A stretch of 64,000 nucleotides of DNA, from NCBI RefSeq assembly GCF_003478335.1, contig NZ_QUFB01000001.1:62001-126000 (forward strand), given 5' to 3'. Positions 28,320-36,528 of this stretch are shown piece after piece (the first letter of the stretch is position 1; each line of letters starts with the position of its first letter). Made by a program: the position numbers and the translations under genes. The notes beneath the pieces were generated by a model. It was not told the DNA's origin, searched no databases, and saw only the letters and a program-made list of their open reading frames with translations. The stretch is from Clostridium sp. AM49-4BH (GTDB taxonomy: Bacteria > Bacillota > Clostridia > Lachnospirales > Lachnospiraceae).

Positions 28320-29135
28320 ATGTCACCGGTAGGTGATATATCGTTAGACATTTCATCGGATTCACCTGCACAAACAGAGGCGGGAAGTTCAGTTTCCCTA
28401 GATTTGGGCTTAGATATTCCGACTGTAGATGCAACTGCACCATCAACGCCGGCGGCAGATCCGATGCTGATGGATATTCCTGGGATCACAACGCCTGCTG
28501 AAGAACCAGCAGTTCCAGTGGATAATGGATTGATTGGTGGCGGCGAGTCTGCATCGAATGATATTCTCGGTGGGGCAGATATGTTCGCTGATAACGATCT
28601 AATTGGCGGAACAGAGCCTGCAGCAAGTGAACCGGTAGCAAACGATTTGCTCGGTGGAGTAGATATGTTTGGTGGCAATGACTTGATCGGTGGAACAGAG
28701 CCTGCAATGAGTGAGCCGGTACCGAATGACATTCTTGGTGGTAACGATCTGATCGGTGGTAGTGAGCCGACAGCCGATAACTTGATTGGTGGTGGAACGG
28801 ATATGTTTGCTACAAACGATCTGATCGGTGGCAGCGAAACGACAGCCAATGATCTGATTGGTGGAACAGAACCGGCAGCGAATGATCTTCTCGGTGGAGC
28901 AGATATGTTCAATACAAACGATCTGATCGGTGGAATGGAAACTGTTGCGGAAACACCTGCAGCGGCTGAACCGGCACCAGCAGCAGACGGAGCAAGTAAT
29001 GGCATTATTGATGATCCGTTAATGGATCTTGGTGGAATGTTTGAGACACCGGGTGTTACACCGGCACCGACAGCGCAGCCTCAGGCTCCTGCAATGGATG
29101 CCAATCCATTCAGTTTTATTGATCCGGAATTATAA
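28320..29135 (+). CDS. C-terminal repeat tail of DivIVA in shifted frame
   Basis: A 271-codon frame directly after the divIVA stop, with no ribosome binding site of its own. Composition (Asp, Gly, Pro, Ala, Ser; almost no Lys/Arg) continues that of the divIVA tail: SLDVSS before the stop, SLDISS just after. It holds about a dozen copies of a D-L/I-L/I-G-G motif, often as NDLIGGTEP, alternating with LGGADMF. Most likely it is the C-terminal half of divIVA and not a separate gene. The function of the repeats is unknown. Confidence 0.7.
   Translation: MSPVGDISLDISSDSPAQTEAGSSVSLDLGLDIPTVDATAPSTPAADPMLMDIPGITTPAEEPAVPVDNGLIGGGESASNDILGGADMFADNDLIGGTEPAASEPVANDLLGGVDMFGGNDLIGGTEPAMSEPVPNDILGGNDLIGGSEPTADNLIGGGTDMFATNDLIGGSETTANDLIGGTEPAANDLLGGADMFNTNDLIGGMETVAETPAAAEPAPAADGASNGIIDDPLMDLGGMFETPGVTPAPTAQPQAPAMDANPFSFIDPEL
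28522..28944 (+). repeat. Degenerate coding repeats, N-D-L-I-G-G units
   Basis: About a dozen copies of a 15-base core AAYGATCTGATCGGTGG and relatives, spaced 30-60 bases apart, with longer repeated blocks encoding GGTEPA-SEPV-ND. DNA-level similarity between units suggests expansion by recombination or slippage. Confidence 0.75.
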
Positions 29136-29160
29136 TCACAATGATTCTTATATGAATGCG

Positions 29161-29191
29161 AGAGGGGGCCGAATAAGCCCTCTTTCCTTTT
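29161..29191 (+). terminator. Terminator after divIVA
   Basis: AGAGGGGGC pairs with GCCCTCT around a CGAATAA loop (two-base bulge), followed by TTTCCTTTT. Located 25 bases after the tail stop and before aroB. Confidence 0.6.
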
Positions 29192-29227
29192 GTGGAATAG
29201 AGAATGCAAACATGGAGGTTCTTTACT

Positions 29228-30322
29228 ATGACAAAACAAAAAATGACAGTACATTATGATGGCAAACCCTTGTATGATATTACTTTGGCAGACAATTATG
29301 ATGGATTAGAAGATGTATTACAGAACTTTGCACTTCAGTCGCATAAAATATGTATTGTAACCGATGATACAGTGGGAGCTCATTATGCAGAAAAAGTGAA
29401 GACTATTGCCCAAAAGGCAGCTGCATATGTTTGCGTATTTTCGTTTCCGGCTGGGGAATCTTCGAAAACGTTGGATGTCATTGAAGATTTATATGAAGTA
29501 TTGATCAAGGCACATTTTGATCGCAAAGACATTTTGCTTGCGCTTGGTGGTGGTGTTGTAGGTGATATGACCGGATATGCTGCGGCAACTTATTTGCGAG
29601 GGATTCGTGTTATCCAGTTGCCGACTTCTCTACTTGCTATGGTAGATAGCAGTATTGGCGGAAAAACCGGCGTTGATTTCCGTGGATATAAGAATATGGT
29701 AGGTGCATTTCATCAGCCATCGGCAGTTTATATGAATGTTTCTACATTGAAGACATTGACAAAAGAACAATATTTTTCGGGGTTTGGTGAAATTATTAAA
29801 CATGGATTGATCAAGGATATGAATTATTTTGATACCATTCAAAAGAATATTATGGCATTGAATGATAGAGACTTATCCACATTAGCGGAGATTATTTACG
29901 GAAGTTGTGATATCAAGCGGCAAGTTGTCGAAAATGATCCGAAGGAACAGGGAGAGCGTGCTCTGCTGAATTTTGGTCATACCCTTGGTCATGCCATTGA
30001 AAAATTAAAGAATTTTGAACTTCTTCATGGAGAATGTGTTGCCATCGGTATGGTTGCAGCATCGTATTTATCTTATTTGAGAAATATGATTACAGAAGCA
30101 CAGTATCGAACTATTTGTGAGATGATTCAGCAGATGCAGTTGCCAACAACAGTTGAAGGCTTAACAAAAGAAGATATTATTCGTGTGTCAAAGAATGATA
30201 AAAAAATGAATGCAGGGCAGATTCGTTTTATTTTGTTGGATGGCCTTGGAAATGCAGTAATGACAGATGATGTCACCGATGAAGAGCTATCTCAGGCACT
30301 TGATGCTGTGATTACGGCGTGA
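29228..30322 (+). CDS. aroB: 3-dehydroquinate synthase
   Basis: Second step of the shikimate pathway (DAHP to dehydroquinate), NAD and metal dependent, 364 residues. GGGVVGDMTGYAAATYLRGI (NAD loop), PTSLLAMVDSSIGGKTGVD and the metal-binding GHTLGHAIE with HGE are present. ATG 29228 has GGAGG 9 bases upstream; an in-frame ATG at 29204 precedes that site. No other shikimate gene is nearby. Confidence 0.95.
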   Translation: MTKQKMTVHYDGKPLYDITLADNYDGLEDVLQNFALQSHKICIVTDDTVGAHYAEKVKTIAQKAAAYVCVFSFPAGESSKTLDVIEDLYEVLIKAHFDRKDILLALGGGVVGDMTGYAAATYLRGIRVIQLPTSLLAMVDSSIGGKTGVDFRGYKNMVGAFHQPSAVYMNVSTLKTLTKEQYFSGFGEIIKHGLIKDMNYFDTIQKNIMALNDRDLSTLAEIIYGSCDIKRQVVENDPKEQGERALLNFGHTLGHAIEKLKNFELLHGECVAIGMVAASYLSYLRNMITEAQYRTICEMIQQMQLPTTVEGLTKEDIIRVSKNDKKMNAGQIRFILLDGLGNAVMTDDVTDEELSQALDAVITA

Positions 30323-30485
30323 CCAGCGAAGGAAATAACGTGAGCGTAATCAAATGAAGAAATAGTCATAAGTGTTGGCTGTGGTAATTTGCGGCATAAT
30401 CATATATAAGAGTTTATGTAGGTGGTAGACGCAGTAATTACAACATAATCAACTGATTTTGTGTAGATGGAAATGAGGAACAAGA

Positions 30486-30965
30486 ATGAAAAGACAACAT
30501 GTTTTAGGAGTGATTGCCCTGTTTCTTTTGCTGGCAATTGATCAGGGAAGCAAATATCTTGCTGTGCATTTTTTGCAGGGACATCCGGATGTTATACTTA
30601 TTCCCGGAGTGTTTCAATTGGAATATTTAGAAAATAGAGGCGCTGCGTTTGGAATTTTGCAAAATCAAAGAGTTTTATTATTGATCGTCACTCTTATCAT
30701 ATTTGGTGGGCTGTGTTATTTTTATTGCAAGATGGGCAGTGGCAGGAAATGGAGACCGCTGCAGAGTGCCATTGTTTTGATCGCAGCTGGGGCAATTGGT
30801 AATATGATCGATCGCTTTGCACGGGGATATGTTGTCGATTTTTTTTACTTTTCATTGATTCATTTTCCTGTATTTAATGTTGCAGATTGTTATGTTGTGG
30901 TCGGAGCCGTGATCGCATTACTATTATTGTTATTTTATTACAAAGAAGAAGATTTTGCGAGGTGA
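30486..30965 (+). CDS. lspA: Lipoprotein signal peptidase
   Basis: Aspartic membrane protease that cleaves prolipoproteins, 159 residues with four transmembrane helices. Catalytic aspartates are in NMIDRFARGYVVDF and FNVADCYV; LENRGAAFG is also conserved. AATGAGGAAC lies before the ATG. It is followed by the RluD-type gene after 3 bases, the usual lspA-rluD pair. Confidence 0.95.
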   Translation: MKRQHVLGVIALFLLLAIDQGSKYLAVHFLQGHPDVILIPGVFQLEYLENRGAAFGILQNQRVLLLIVTLIIFGGLCYFYCKMGSGRKWRPLQSAIVLIAAGAIGNMIDRFARGYVVDFFYFSLIHFPVFNVADCYVVVGAVIALLLLLFYYKEEDFAR

Positions 30966-30968
30966 GCT

Positions 30969-31904
30969 ATGTCAGGCAGGAATGAAAACATTTGCTTTCG
31001 AGTAACGGATCAAGATGTGATAGGACTTCGGCTAGATAAATATTTGTCAAAAATGCTATCGGATTATTCGCGAGCAGCACTTCAAAAAGCAATTCAAAAT
31101 GGAAGAGTATTGATAAATGGTAAGGCAGTAAAAAGCAGTTATAAAGTGATGGAACATGATGAGATTTACTTTGAGCCTGAAGAACTTCGTGAACCGGACA
31201 TTATAGCACAAAATATTCCGATTGATATTTTATATGAAGATCAGGATATTATTGTTGTAAATAAGCCAAAACAAATGGTGGTACATCCTGCACCGGGACA
31301 TTATGAGGGGACGTTGGTTAATGCACTCTTGTACCATTGTAAAGATTCGCTCTCCGGGATCAATGGTGTGATGCGACCGGGAATTGTTCATCGTATCGAT
31401 CAAGATACTACAGGAGTGCTTGTAGTCTGCAAAAATGACAAGGCACATCAATTTATTGCAGAACAATTGGCGGTCCATTCTATTACACGAACCTATCATG
31501 CCATCGTATGGAATAATCTATCAGAAGAACAAGGCACAATAACAGGTGCAATAGGACGGAATCCAATTGATCGCAAAAAAATGGCGATCAACGAAAAAAA
31601 CGGAAAGCCGGCAGTTACACATTATCAGGTATTAGATCATCTAAATCGAAAATTTAATTATATAGCTTGCAATTTGGAAACAGGCCGTACTCATCAGATC
31701 CGTGTTCATATGTCCAGTATCGGACACCCGATTTTAGGAGATACCGTGTACGGACCACAGAAGAGTCCCTACGCATTAACAGGACAGACACTTCATGCAA
31801 AAACACTGGGTTTTATCCATCCAACCACTAAAAAATATGTGGAATTTGACGCTCCATTGCCGGATTATTTTCAAAAATTACTGAAAAAATTAAAAGAAGA
31901 CTAA
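30969..31904 (+). CDS. RluA/RluD-family pseudouridine synthase
   Basis: 311 residues: an N-terminal S4 domain (LRLDKYLSKMLSDYSRAALQKAIQNGRVLING) and a catalytic domain with the Asp in HRIDQDTTGVLVV, then TGRTHQIRVH and LHAKTLGF. Modifies uridines, probably in 23S rRNA; the exact target (RluD-like) is by family. It ends 210 bases before the BlaI gene. Confidence 0.92.
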   Translation: MSGRNENICFRVTDQDVIGLRLDKYLSKMLSDYSRAALQKAIQNGRVLINGKAVKSSYKVMEHDEIYFEPEELREPDIIAQNIPIDILYEDQDIIVVNKPKQMVVHPAPGHYEGTLVNALLYHCKDSLSGINGVMRPGIVHRIDQDTTGVLVVCKNDKAHQFIAEQLAVHSITRTYHAIVWNNLSEEQGTITGAIGRNPIDRKKMAINEKNGKPAVTHYQVLDHLNRKFNYIACNLETGRTHQIRVHMSSIGHPILGDTVYGPQKSPYALTGQTLHAKTLGFIHPTTKKYVEFDAPLPDYFQKLLKKLKED

Positions 31905-31980
31905 AAAATTGTAATTTATTAAATCAGGCAAGGCCTATAATTAGTGGTTTCTACATCGGTAGAATCAAAGATATTGTGGT

Positions 31981-32016
31981 CTACAATTGTAGTATTAAAA
32001 GTTACACAATTGTAGA
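31981..32016. promoter_or_regulatory. Paired ACAATTGT palindromes, probable BlaI operators
   Basis: CTACAATTGTAG (31981-31992) and ACAATTGT within TTACACAATTGTAGA (core 32006-32013), about 22 bases apart centre to centre. BlaI/MecI repressors bind TACA-N-TGTA dyads, and these sit just upstream of the blaI promoter at 32042. That fits autoregulation, although they are upstream and not over the -35/-10. Confidence 0.5.
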
Positions 32017-32041
32017 CTGTTTTAATTGTGCAGTTTTGCCA

Positions 32042-32070
32042 TTGACGATTTTATTCTTAATATGTAGAAT
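32042..32070 (+). promoter_or_regulatory. Sigma-A promoter for the first blaI
   Basis: TTGACG (32042-32047), 17-base spacer, TAGAAT (32065-32070); the blaI ATG is 45 bases downstream. Confidence 0.65.
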
Positions 32071-32114
32071 TAATTTGTTGTCGGATGAAATCGACAGGAA
32101 ACGAGGTAGCGATT

Positions 32115-32482
32115 ATGAAAGATTTACGTTTGCATGAGGGAGAATTAAATGTTATGGAGTTATTGTGGTCTAATAAGGCGCTGGCTGCAAAAGATATCTC
32201 CAAGATCATCAAAGAATATATTGGCTGGGAGAAAAATACAACTTATACAGTGATCAACGTTTGATCGAAAAAGGTGCGATCACCAGAGAAGATCCTGGCT
32301 TTATATGTCGAGCAAACGTATCTAAGAAAAAAGTGCAGGAAATCGAAACGAAAGCTTTGTTAAATAAATTGTACAATGGATCGGTCTCACAATTTATTAC
32401 AGAATATTTGGTCAATCAGAAGTTAAGTTCTGATGATTTGGCTGCGTTAGAATTTGCGATCAGCAGGCGAATGACGAAATAA
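32115..32482 (+). CDS. BlaI/MecI-family repressor, frameshifted
   Basis: Penicillinase-repressor type winged helix. The first 49 codons read HEGELNVMELLWSNKALAAKDISKII and end at YTVINV-stop. The remainder, RLIEKGAITREDPGFI and onward to 32482, is in the next frame. Restoring one C at 32258 (AACGTT to AACCGTT) gives the normal TYTVINRLIEKG of the family and a protein of about 122 residues. It lacks an adjacent BlaR1, so it may act alone. It has its own promoter and terminator. Confidence 0.85.
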
Positions 32483-32500
32483 TTTTATACATACATGATA

Positions 32501-32541
32501 AAAGATGTTGAAGGCTATAAAAGCTGTCAACATCTTTTTTT
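32501..32541 (+). terminator. Rho-independent terminator after blaI
   Basis: AAAGATGTTGA (32501-32511) pairs perfectly with TCAACATCTTT (32527-32537), continuing into a run of seven T. Confidence 0.85.
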
Positions 32542-32660
32542 ACTTTATAGGAAACGAGAAGTTTCCTATAAAGTAAAAAACGCTCCGCGAGGATGCGCAT
32601 CTCGCGGAGAAGAAGTTAGCTGTAAACAGCACCGCTCGAGCGCGAAAGAATCGCAAGCGA
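32536..32660. repeat. Cluster of perfect hairpins, possible small mobile or structured element
   Basis: Packed inverted repeats in 125 bases: 20-bp perfect arms (32536-32555 and 32561-32580) with a GAGAA loop; 9-bp CTCCGCGAG/CTCGCGGAG (32583-32591, 32601-32609); GCTGTAAACAGC (619-630 of that kilobase); CGCTCGAGCG (32633-32642); TCGCAAGCGA (32651-32660). The stretch is GC-richer than its surroundings and open in one 68-codon frame (32495-32701) that does not look like protein. The remaining bases to the recombinase promoter show nothing I recognise. Confidence 0.55.
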
Positions 32661-32793
32661 CTCTGTGTTCCTTAACAAGATTAGGTTGTCAAAAGACCTG
32701 AGTTTCAAATTTCTGTCATAATAAAATAGAGAAAGAAGAGCAGTATTTGCTAAAATCAATCTCTTGGATAAACCCCAGTTTACCAAAGAGATA

Positions 32794-32822
32794 TTGTCAA
32801 AACGACATATTTCGGGTATAAT
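32794..32822 (+). promoter_or_regulatory. Sigma-A promoter for the recombinase
   Basis: TTGTCA (32794-32799), 17-base spacer, TATAAT (32817-32822). It leaves a leader of about 135 bases before the ATG. Confidence 0.65.
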
Positions 32823-32962
32823 ATATGTATGTTTCCGAATATATTAAAGCTTTTTCACTTGATGAGACTTTTGGCAATGTTAAATGTCGTCTGTGAATGC
32901 TTTGCAAGTTATAGTTTGCTTTGTGGTTTTTAGCGAACTTAGAAAGGAATGTGTGAATTTTT

Positions 32963-34035
32963 ATGGGTACGAAACGTACAAAAACATATCATCAACAATT
33001 AAAAGCAACGAATATCAGCAGGCTGCGTGATCTTTGCAGGAACTTCCTAGTTTTTGTAAAGATTATTTTCGGGGAATTGAACCGACAACAACAATTAAGA
33101 CTCGGATTGGTTATGCTTATGATGTACGTACTTTTTTTCGCTTTTTACAGAGTGCGAATCCTTTGTTTGCGTCTAAGCCGATTTCTGATATTGAATTGTC
33201 ATATTTAGACCAATTAGAGCCGGTAGATATCGAGGAATATATGGAATATTTGAAGCTGTATACATACGATGGGCAGGAATTTACAAACGATGAACGTGGT
33301 ATTCATCGTAAAATGGCCTCTTTACGCAGTTTTTATCTATATTATCAAAAGCGTGGTAAGCTTCAAAATAATCCTACCGTTGTTGTAGATATGCCCAAAT
33401 TACATGATCGAGAAATTATTCGATTGGATTCTTCCGAGGTAAATGAATTATTAGAATTGGTGGAACATGGTGGCGATAATTTAACCGGGATCAAGAAAAC
33501 CTACTATGAAAAAAATCGATTAAGAAATATTGCCATATTTACGTTGTTTTTAGGAACAGGTATCCGTGTTTCTGAATGTGTTGGTCTGGATATTGAAGAT
33601 CTGGATTTTCGAGATAATCGAATTCGTATTATTCGAAAAGGTGGTAAAGAGGAGTTTGTTTATTTTGGAGCAGAAGTTCGGGAAGCTTTGATGAATTATA
33701 TTGAAGATTCCAGAAGTAAAATTATTCCGAAAGAAGGTCATGAACATGCACTCTTCTATTCCATCCAGCGACGCCGTATTAGTGTACAGGCCGTTGAGAA
33801 TCTGGTGACGGAATATGCAAGTCAGGTAACAACGTTTAAGCATATTACACCGCATAAATTACGAAGTACCTATGGTACTTCGTTGTATCGCCAAACAGGC
33901 GACATTTATTTGGTTGCAGAGGTCTTGGGACATAATGATGTAAATACAACACGTAAGCATTATGCAGCGTTGGATGATGATAAGAAACGTCAAGCTGCTT
34001 CAGCGGTACAATTGCACCAAAAGAAGCAGCGGTAA
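32963..34035 (+). CDS. Tyrosine recombinase, XerC/D-like, frameshifted near the N-terminus
   Basis: Site-specific recombinase of the phage-integrase/Xer family. The N-terminal SAM-like domain contains IKTRIGYAYDVRTFFRFL. The catalytic domain shows the first Arg in GTGIRVSECVGLDIEDLD, then HKLRSTYGTSLY, LGHNDVNTTRKHY with the GH and the nucleophilic Tyr. Codons 1-23 from ATG 32963 (after AGAAAGGA) are in one frame and everything from about 33034 in the next. One extra T in the run at 33033-33035 gives RLRDLLQELPSFCKDYF and a 356-residue protein. No att sites or cargo are obvious, so it may be a chromosomal Xer-type or orphan enzyme. Confidence 0.85.
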
Positions 34036-34126
34036 TCAATATCTGTTACAAAATAGCGATTATTTTACTGACATAATAAGCAATATGTGGTTTGAACAGC
34101 AAACCTTCCAGTATGGGAGGCTTAGG

Positions 34127-35839
34127 TTATTCAATATCAGACATTTCTGTGATAAACCATTGGCCGTCAATCTTTTCGCAGGTATAGCGGTAACGTTGTT
34201 TGATTAGTTTTTGTGTTTGATCTGCATAACGTACATATATTTTTTCGTTGGATAGTACGTACACTTTTTGATCTGTTGTCTGTTCAGAGGTTACTTCCAA
34301 AGACTTAGCATTTTCGCGAATACCGCGTTTGTAGTAGTTTTTGGCAAGTGAACTCTGTTGATGGTATGCATCTGCTGCAAGTACTGTTTTTAAAAATTTT
34401 GTATTACCGGTATTTATAGCATTTGTAAATGCGGAAACATAACGGCGGAACAAAGATTCGCACAGTTTATAATCTGTGGCATCTATAGTATCTTCTACGG
34501 TTATTGTATTTGAAACATTGTTGCTTGCCAGCAATACATTTGCGAAGGAGGCATTTGATTGATTGCAAGACGAGGTGTTAATAGTCAATGCCTGCTCTGC
34601 AAAGCTTTTTTCCGACAAAGAATTCATCACAAAATTATGCGAATAAAAATTTTGAGCATATACTTGTGCTAAAGTCTCGTTTATAGCTACAGAAGATGTT
34701 TCTGTTGCTTTGCTTTTTACTGCTAGGCCAGTACCGGTACTGCAGGTGATGACTATTCCAAATAGCAGCAACAGAAACATTGGAAGTATCAACCATTTGT
34801 AGCGTTTCTGTGGACAGCTTAGCTCTTTGATCCGTCGTTCCATCTCCCGCCCTTTGCGACTCATTGGTACAACGGAATAACAAAAAACGCCAATCATTGG
34901 TTTTGCAGCAAGTTTGATCAATAGATTACCATATTCAAAACGCTGTTTCGAGCCAATCTGCTGCAATACCGTTTCGTCACAATATAGTTCTGCATCTTTT
35001 TTAGAACAACTGCTTGCAATCCATGCCAGCGGATTGAACCAGTAGACTGTTAATAATGCCATGCGTAGAATCGACCAGATATAATCTTTATGCTGGTAAT
35101 GTACGGATTCGTGAGCAATAATATGTCGAAGTTCGTTTGGTGAGACATGGCGTGGATCCTGCTCATCCAACAAAAATGACGGGATGTAAATGGCTGGATG
35201 TCTCAAGCCGTATAAGCACGGTGTTGGAATAGTATCAACAGCAAATATATCGAGATTGCCAACTCGCGAAATAAAAACACGATATTTATGCAGCTGTTTA
35301 GTCATATGTCGATTAGACAATACAAAACACAACAACAAGAGAACCGTTCCAATTCCCCATATGGTCATGGCTATTTGCTTTATTGGAAGTGCAAGTAATA
35401 GCAATGAAAGTGAGTTGTCACGACTTCTCTCCTGCTTCTGCGGCGTATTTAAGCTATGCGTTTCTTCAGAGTTTGTCAAAACATTATTATGTTCGACGGT
35501 TGTGTCTTTTGTATTGTTAGCAGTTATTTCTGTATCACCAATGCTTTTGTTGGCAGATTTTTGTAACGTGAAATTTGGTGCTTTTTGCGGTATCGCTGCA
35601 GGGTTATTCGCAGCGGTAGAAAGTTCTAGCTCAAGATGATCCAGCGATTTTTTCATGTTATCTGCAAAACCAAAAGGGGTTGGGATAATATTTACCGGGA
35701 TCATAAAGCGAAATACAACAACAAGCCATAATGCATAAATAGCACGATAGCTGATTTTTCCACTGAATATTTTGCGTATTCCCAGTACAAATAATATTAA
35801 CAAGGAAGATTCTAAAAACCATAACATAAAATCTACCAT
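34127..35839 (-). CDS. BlaR1-like M56 sensor protease with TcaA/NTF2-like C-terminal domain
   Basis: 570 residues. N-terminal transmembrane helices flank a cytoplasmic M56 metalloprotease with H243-E-S-V-H247 (HESVHYQHKD) and NPLAW, as in BlaR1/MecR1. A further helix is at about residue 350-370. The outside part is not a penicillin-binding domain: I see no SxxK-SxN-KTG. Instead the last 120 residues (YVSAFTNAINTGNTKFL, YYKRGIRENAKSLEVTSEQ, VYVLSNEKIYVRY, YTCEKIDGQWFITEM) look like the NTF2-like domain of TcaA/YvbJ proteins. It follows blaI by 6 bases on the same strand. The domain call is by eye. Confidence 0.8.
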   Translation of the reverse strand: MVDFMLWFLESSLLILFVLGIRKIFSGKISYRAIYALWLVVVFRFMIPVNIIPTPFGFADNMKKSLDHLELELSTAANNPAAIPQKAPNFTLQKSANKSIGDTEITANNTKDTTVEHNNVLTNSEETHSLNTPQKQERSRDNSLSLLLLALPIKQIAMTIWGIGTVLLLLCFVLSNRHMTKQLHKYRVFISRVGNLDIFAVDTIPTPCLYGLRHPAIYIPSFLLDEQDPRHVSPNELRHIIAHESVHYQHKDYIWSILRMALLTVYWFNPLAWIASSCSKKDAELYCDETVLQQIGSKQRFEYGNLLIKLAAKPMIGVFCYSVVPMSRKGREMERRIKELSCPQKRYKWLILPMFLLLLFGIVITCSTGTGLAVKSKATETSSVAINETLAQVYAQNFYSHNFVMNSLSEKSFAEQALTINTSSCNQSNASFANVLLASNNVSNTITVEDTIDATDYKLCESLFRRYVSAFTNAINTGNTKFLKTVLAADAYHQQSSLAKNYYKRGIRENAKSLEVTSEQTTDQKVYVLSNEKIYVRYADQTQKLIKQRYRYTCEKIDGQWFITEMSDIE

Positions 35840-35845
35840 TTTCAG

Positions 35846-36244
35846 TTACTCCTTACTTTTTTTCGCTTTTGATTCTGCGTCTTTCAGAATCTGTTGTAAT
35901 TCGTGAATGTCATCCAAAGACAGATCGTTTTGGCGTACAAGTGCACTCATCATTGTTCCTACACTTCCATCATAAATACGCTGTAAGAAATCTTTAGTTT
36001 CTTGAACAACAACATCTTCTTTGTTTACCTTTGGGAAAAAATATTTTGTTTTGCCCTGCTCGTTATATCCGATAAGTCCTTTTTCACTCATACGACGAAC
36101 CATTGTTGCACTAGTACTTTTGCTCCAACCATTACTTTGCTTTAGCAAAGGAACTATCTGCATTAAAGGCAATGATTGTTCGGCTGTCCAAAGACAGTTC
36201 ATGACATACCATTCGCTATTTGTTACTTTAATTTTATCGTTCAC
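35846..36244 (-). CDS. BlaI/MecI-family transcriptional repressor
   Basis: Intact 132-residue winged-helix repressor: VTNSEWYVMNCLW, then SKSTSATMVRRMSEKGLIGY as recognition helix and wing, and a C-terminal dimerisation helix. GTG start at 36244. Partner of the BlaR1-like protease encoded 6 bases downstream; the classical model is that the protease inactivates the repressor when the sensor is engaged. It faces the acyltransferase gene divergently across 402 bases. Confidence 0.9.
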   Translation of the reverse strand: MNDKIKVTNSEWYVMNCLWTAEQSLPLMQIVPLLKQSNGWSKSTSATMVRRMSEKGLIGYNEQGKTKYFFPKVNKEDVVVQETKDFLQRIYDGSVGTMMSALVRQNDLSLDDIHELQQILKDAESKAKKSKE

Positions 36245-36296
36245 GCTATAACCAAACCTTTCTTTCCTATAATGAACATTACAGTTAATGGCTATT

Positions 36297-36325
36297 ATTT
36301 TAGACTATTTAGTTTATGTTGTCAA
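36297..36325 (-). promoter_or_regulatory. Sigma-A promoter for blaI-blaR1
   Basis: On the minus strand TTGACA (36325-36320), 17-base spacer, TAAAAT (36302-36297). Just downstream ATTAACTGTAAT (about 36276-36287) is a short dyad that could be a BlaI site. The remaining part of the 402-base intergenic stretch toward 36500 shows no other recognisable element. Confidence 0.7.
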
Positions 36326-36499
36326 CCAAAATTATTATGTATAACAATGTATAAAGGATTCCGAAAGCGTCCCGTCCCAAAATGGATGATACTTTGCTAA
36401 AATCAGGACATCTCAGACAATCTTTCAGATATGTATTCATCAGAGAGTTAACAAAATAAGAAATCACGTGGATAGTTTGAGCGCAGTGAAAAAAAGTGG

Positions 36500-36528
36500 T
36501 TGACATTGTAAAACATAGCGTGTATAGT
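36500..36528 (+). promoter_or_regulatory. Sigma-A promoter for the acyltransferase genes
   Basis: TTGACA (36500-36505), 17-base spacer, TATAGT (36523-36528). TTTACAAAGTAAA overlaps the start region (about 36532-36544), a dyad that could be an operator. The leader to the ATG is about 110 bases. Confidence 0.7.

Noticed and set aside
28295..29005. 236-codon minus-strand frame opposite the DivIVA tail
   Set aside because: Antisense shadow of the D-L-I-G-G repeats (reads as PPIRS repeats); no ribosome site.
32536..32660. CRISPR-like or IS-end repeat
   Set aside because: The repeats are inverted hairpins without regular spacers, and no transposase is nearby.
32495..32701. 68-codon frame through the hairpin cluster
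   Set aside because: No ribosome site, no protein-like composition, and it runs through perfect inverted repeats.
32827..32898. 23-codon leader peptide in the recombinase 5' region
   Set aside because: No ribosome site and no leader-like run of regulatory codons.
32963..34035. Integrase of an integrated element
   Set aside because: No att-like direct repeats, tRNA target, excisionase or phage/ICE cargo seen on either side; the neighbours are chromosomal.
34127..35839. Classical beta-lactam sensor BlaR1/MecR1
   Set aside because: The penicillin-binding motifs SxxK, SxN and KTG are absent from the external domain.
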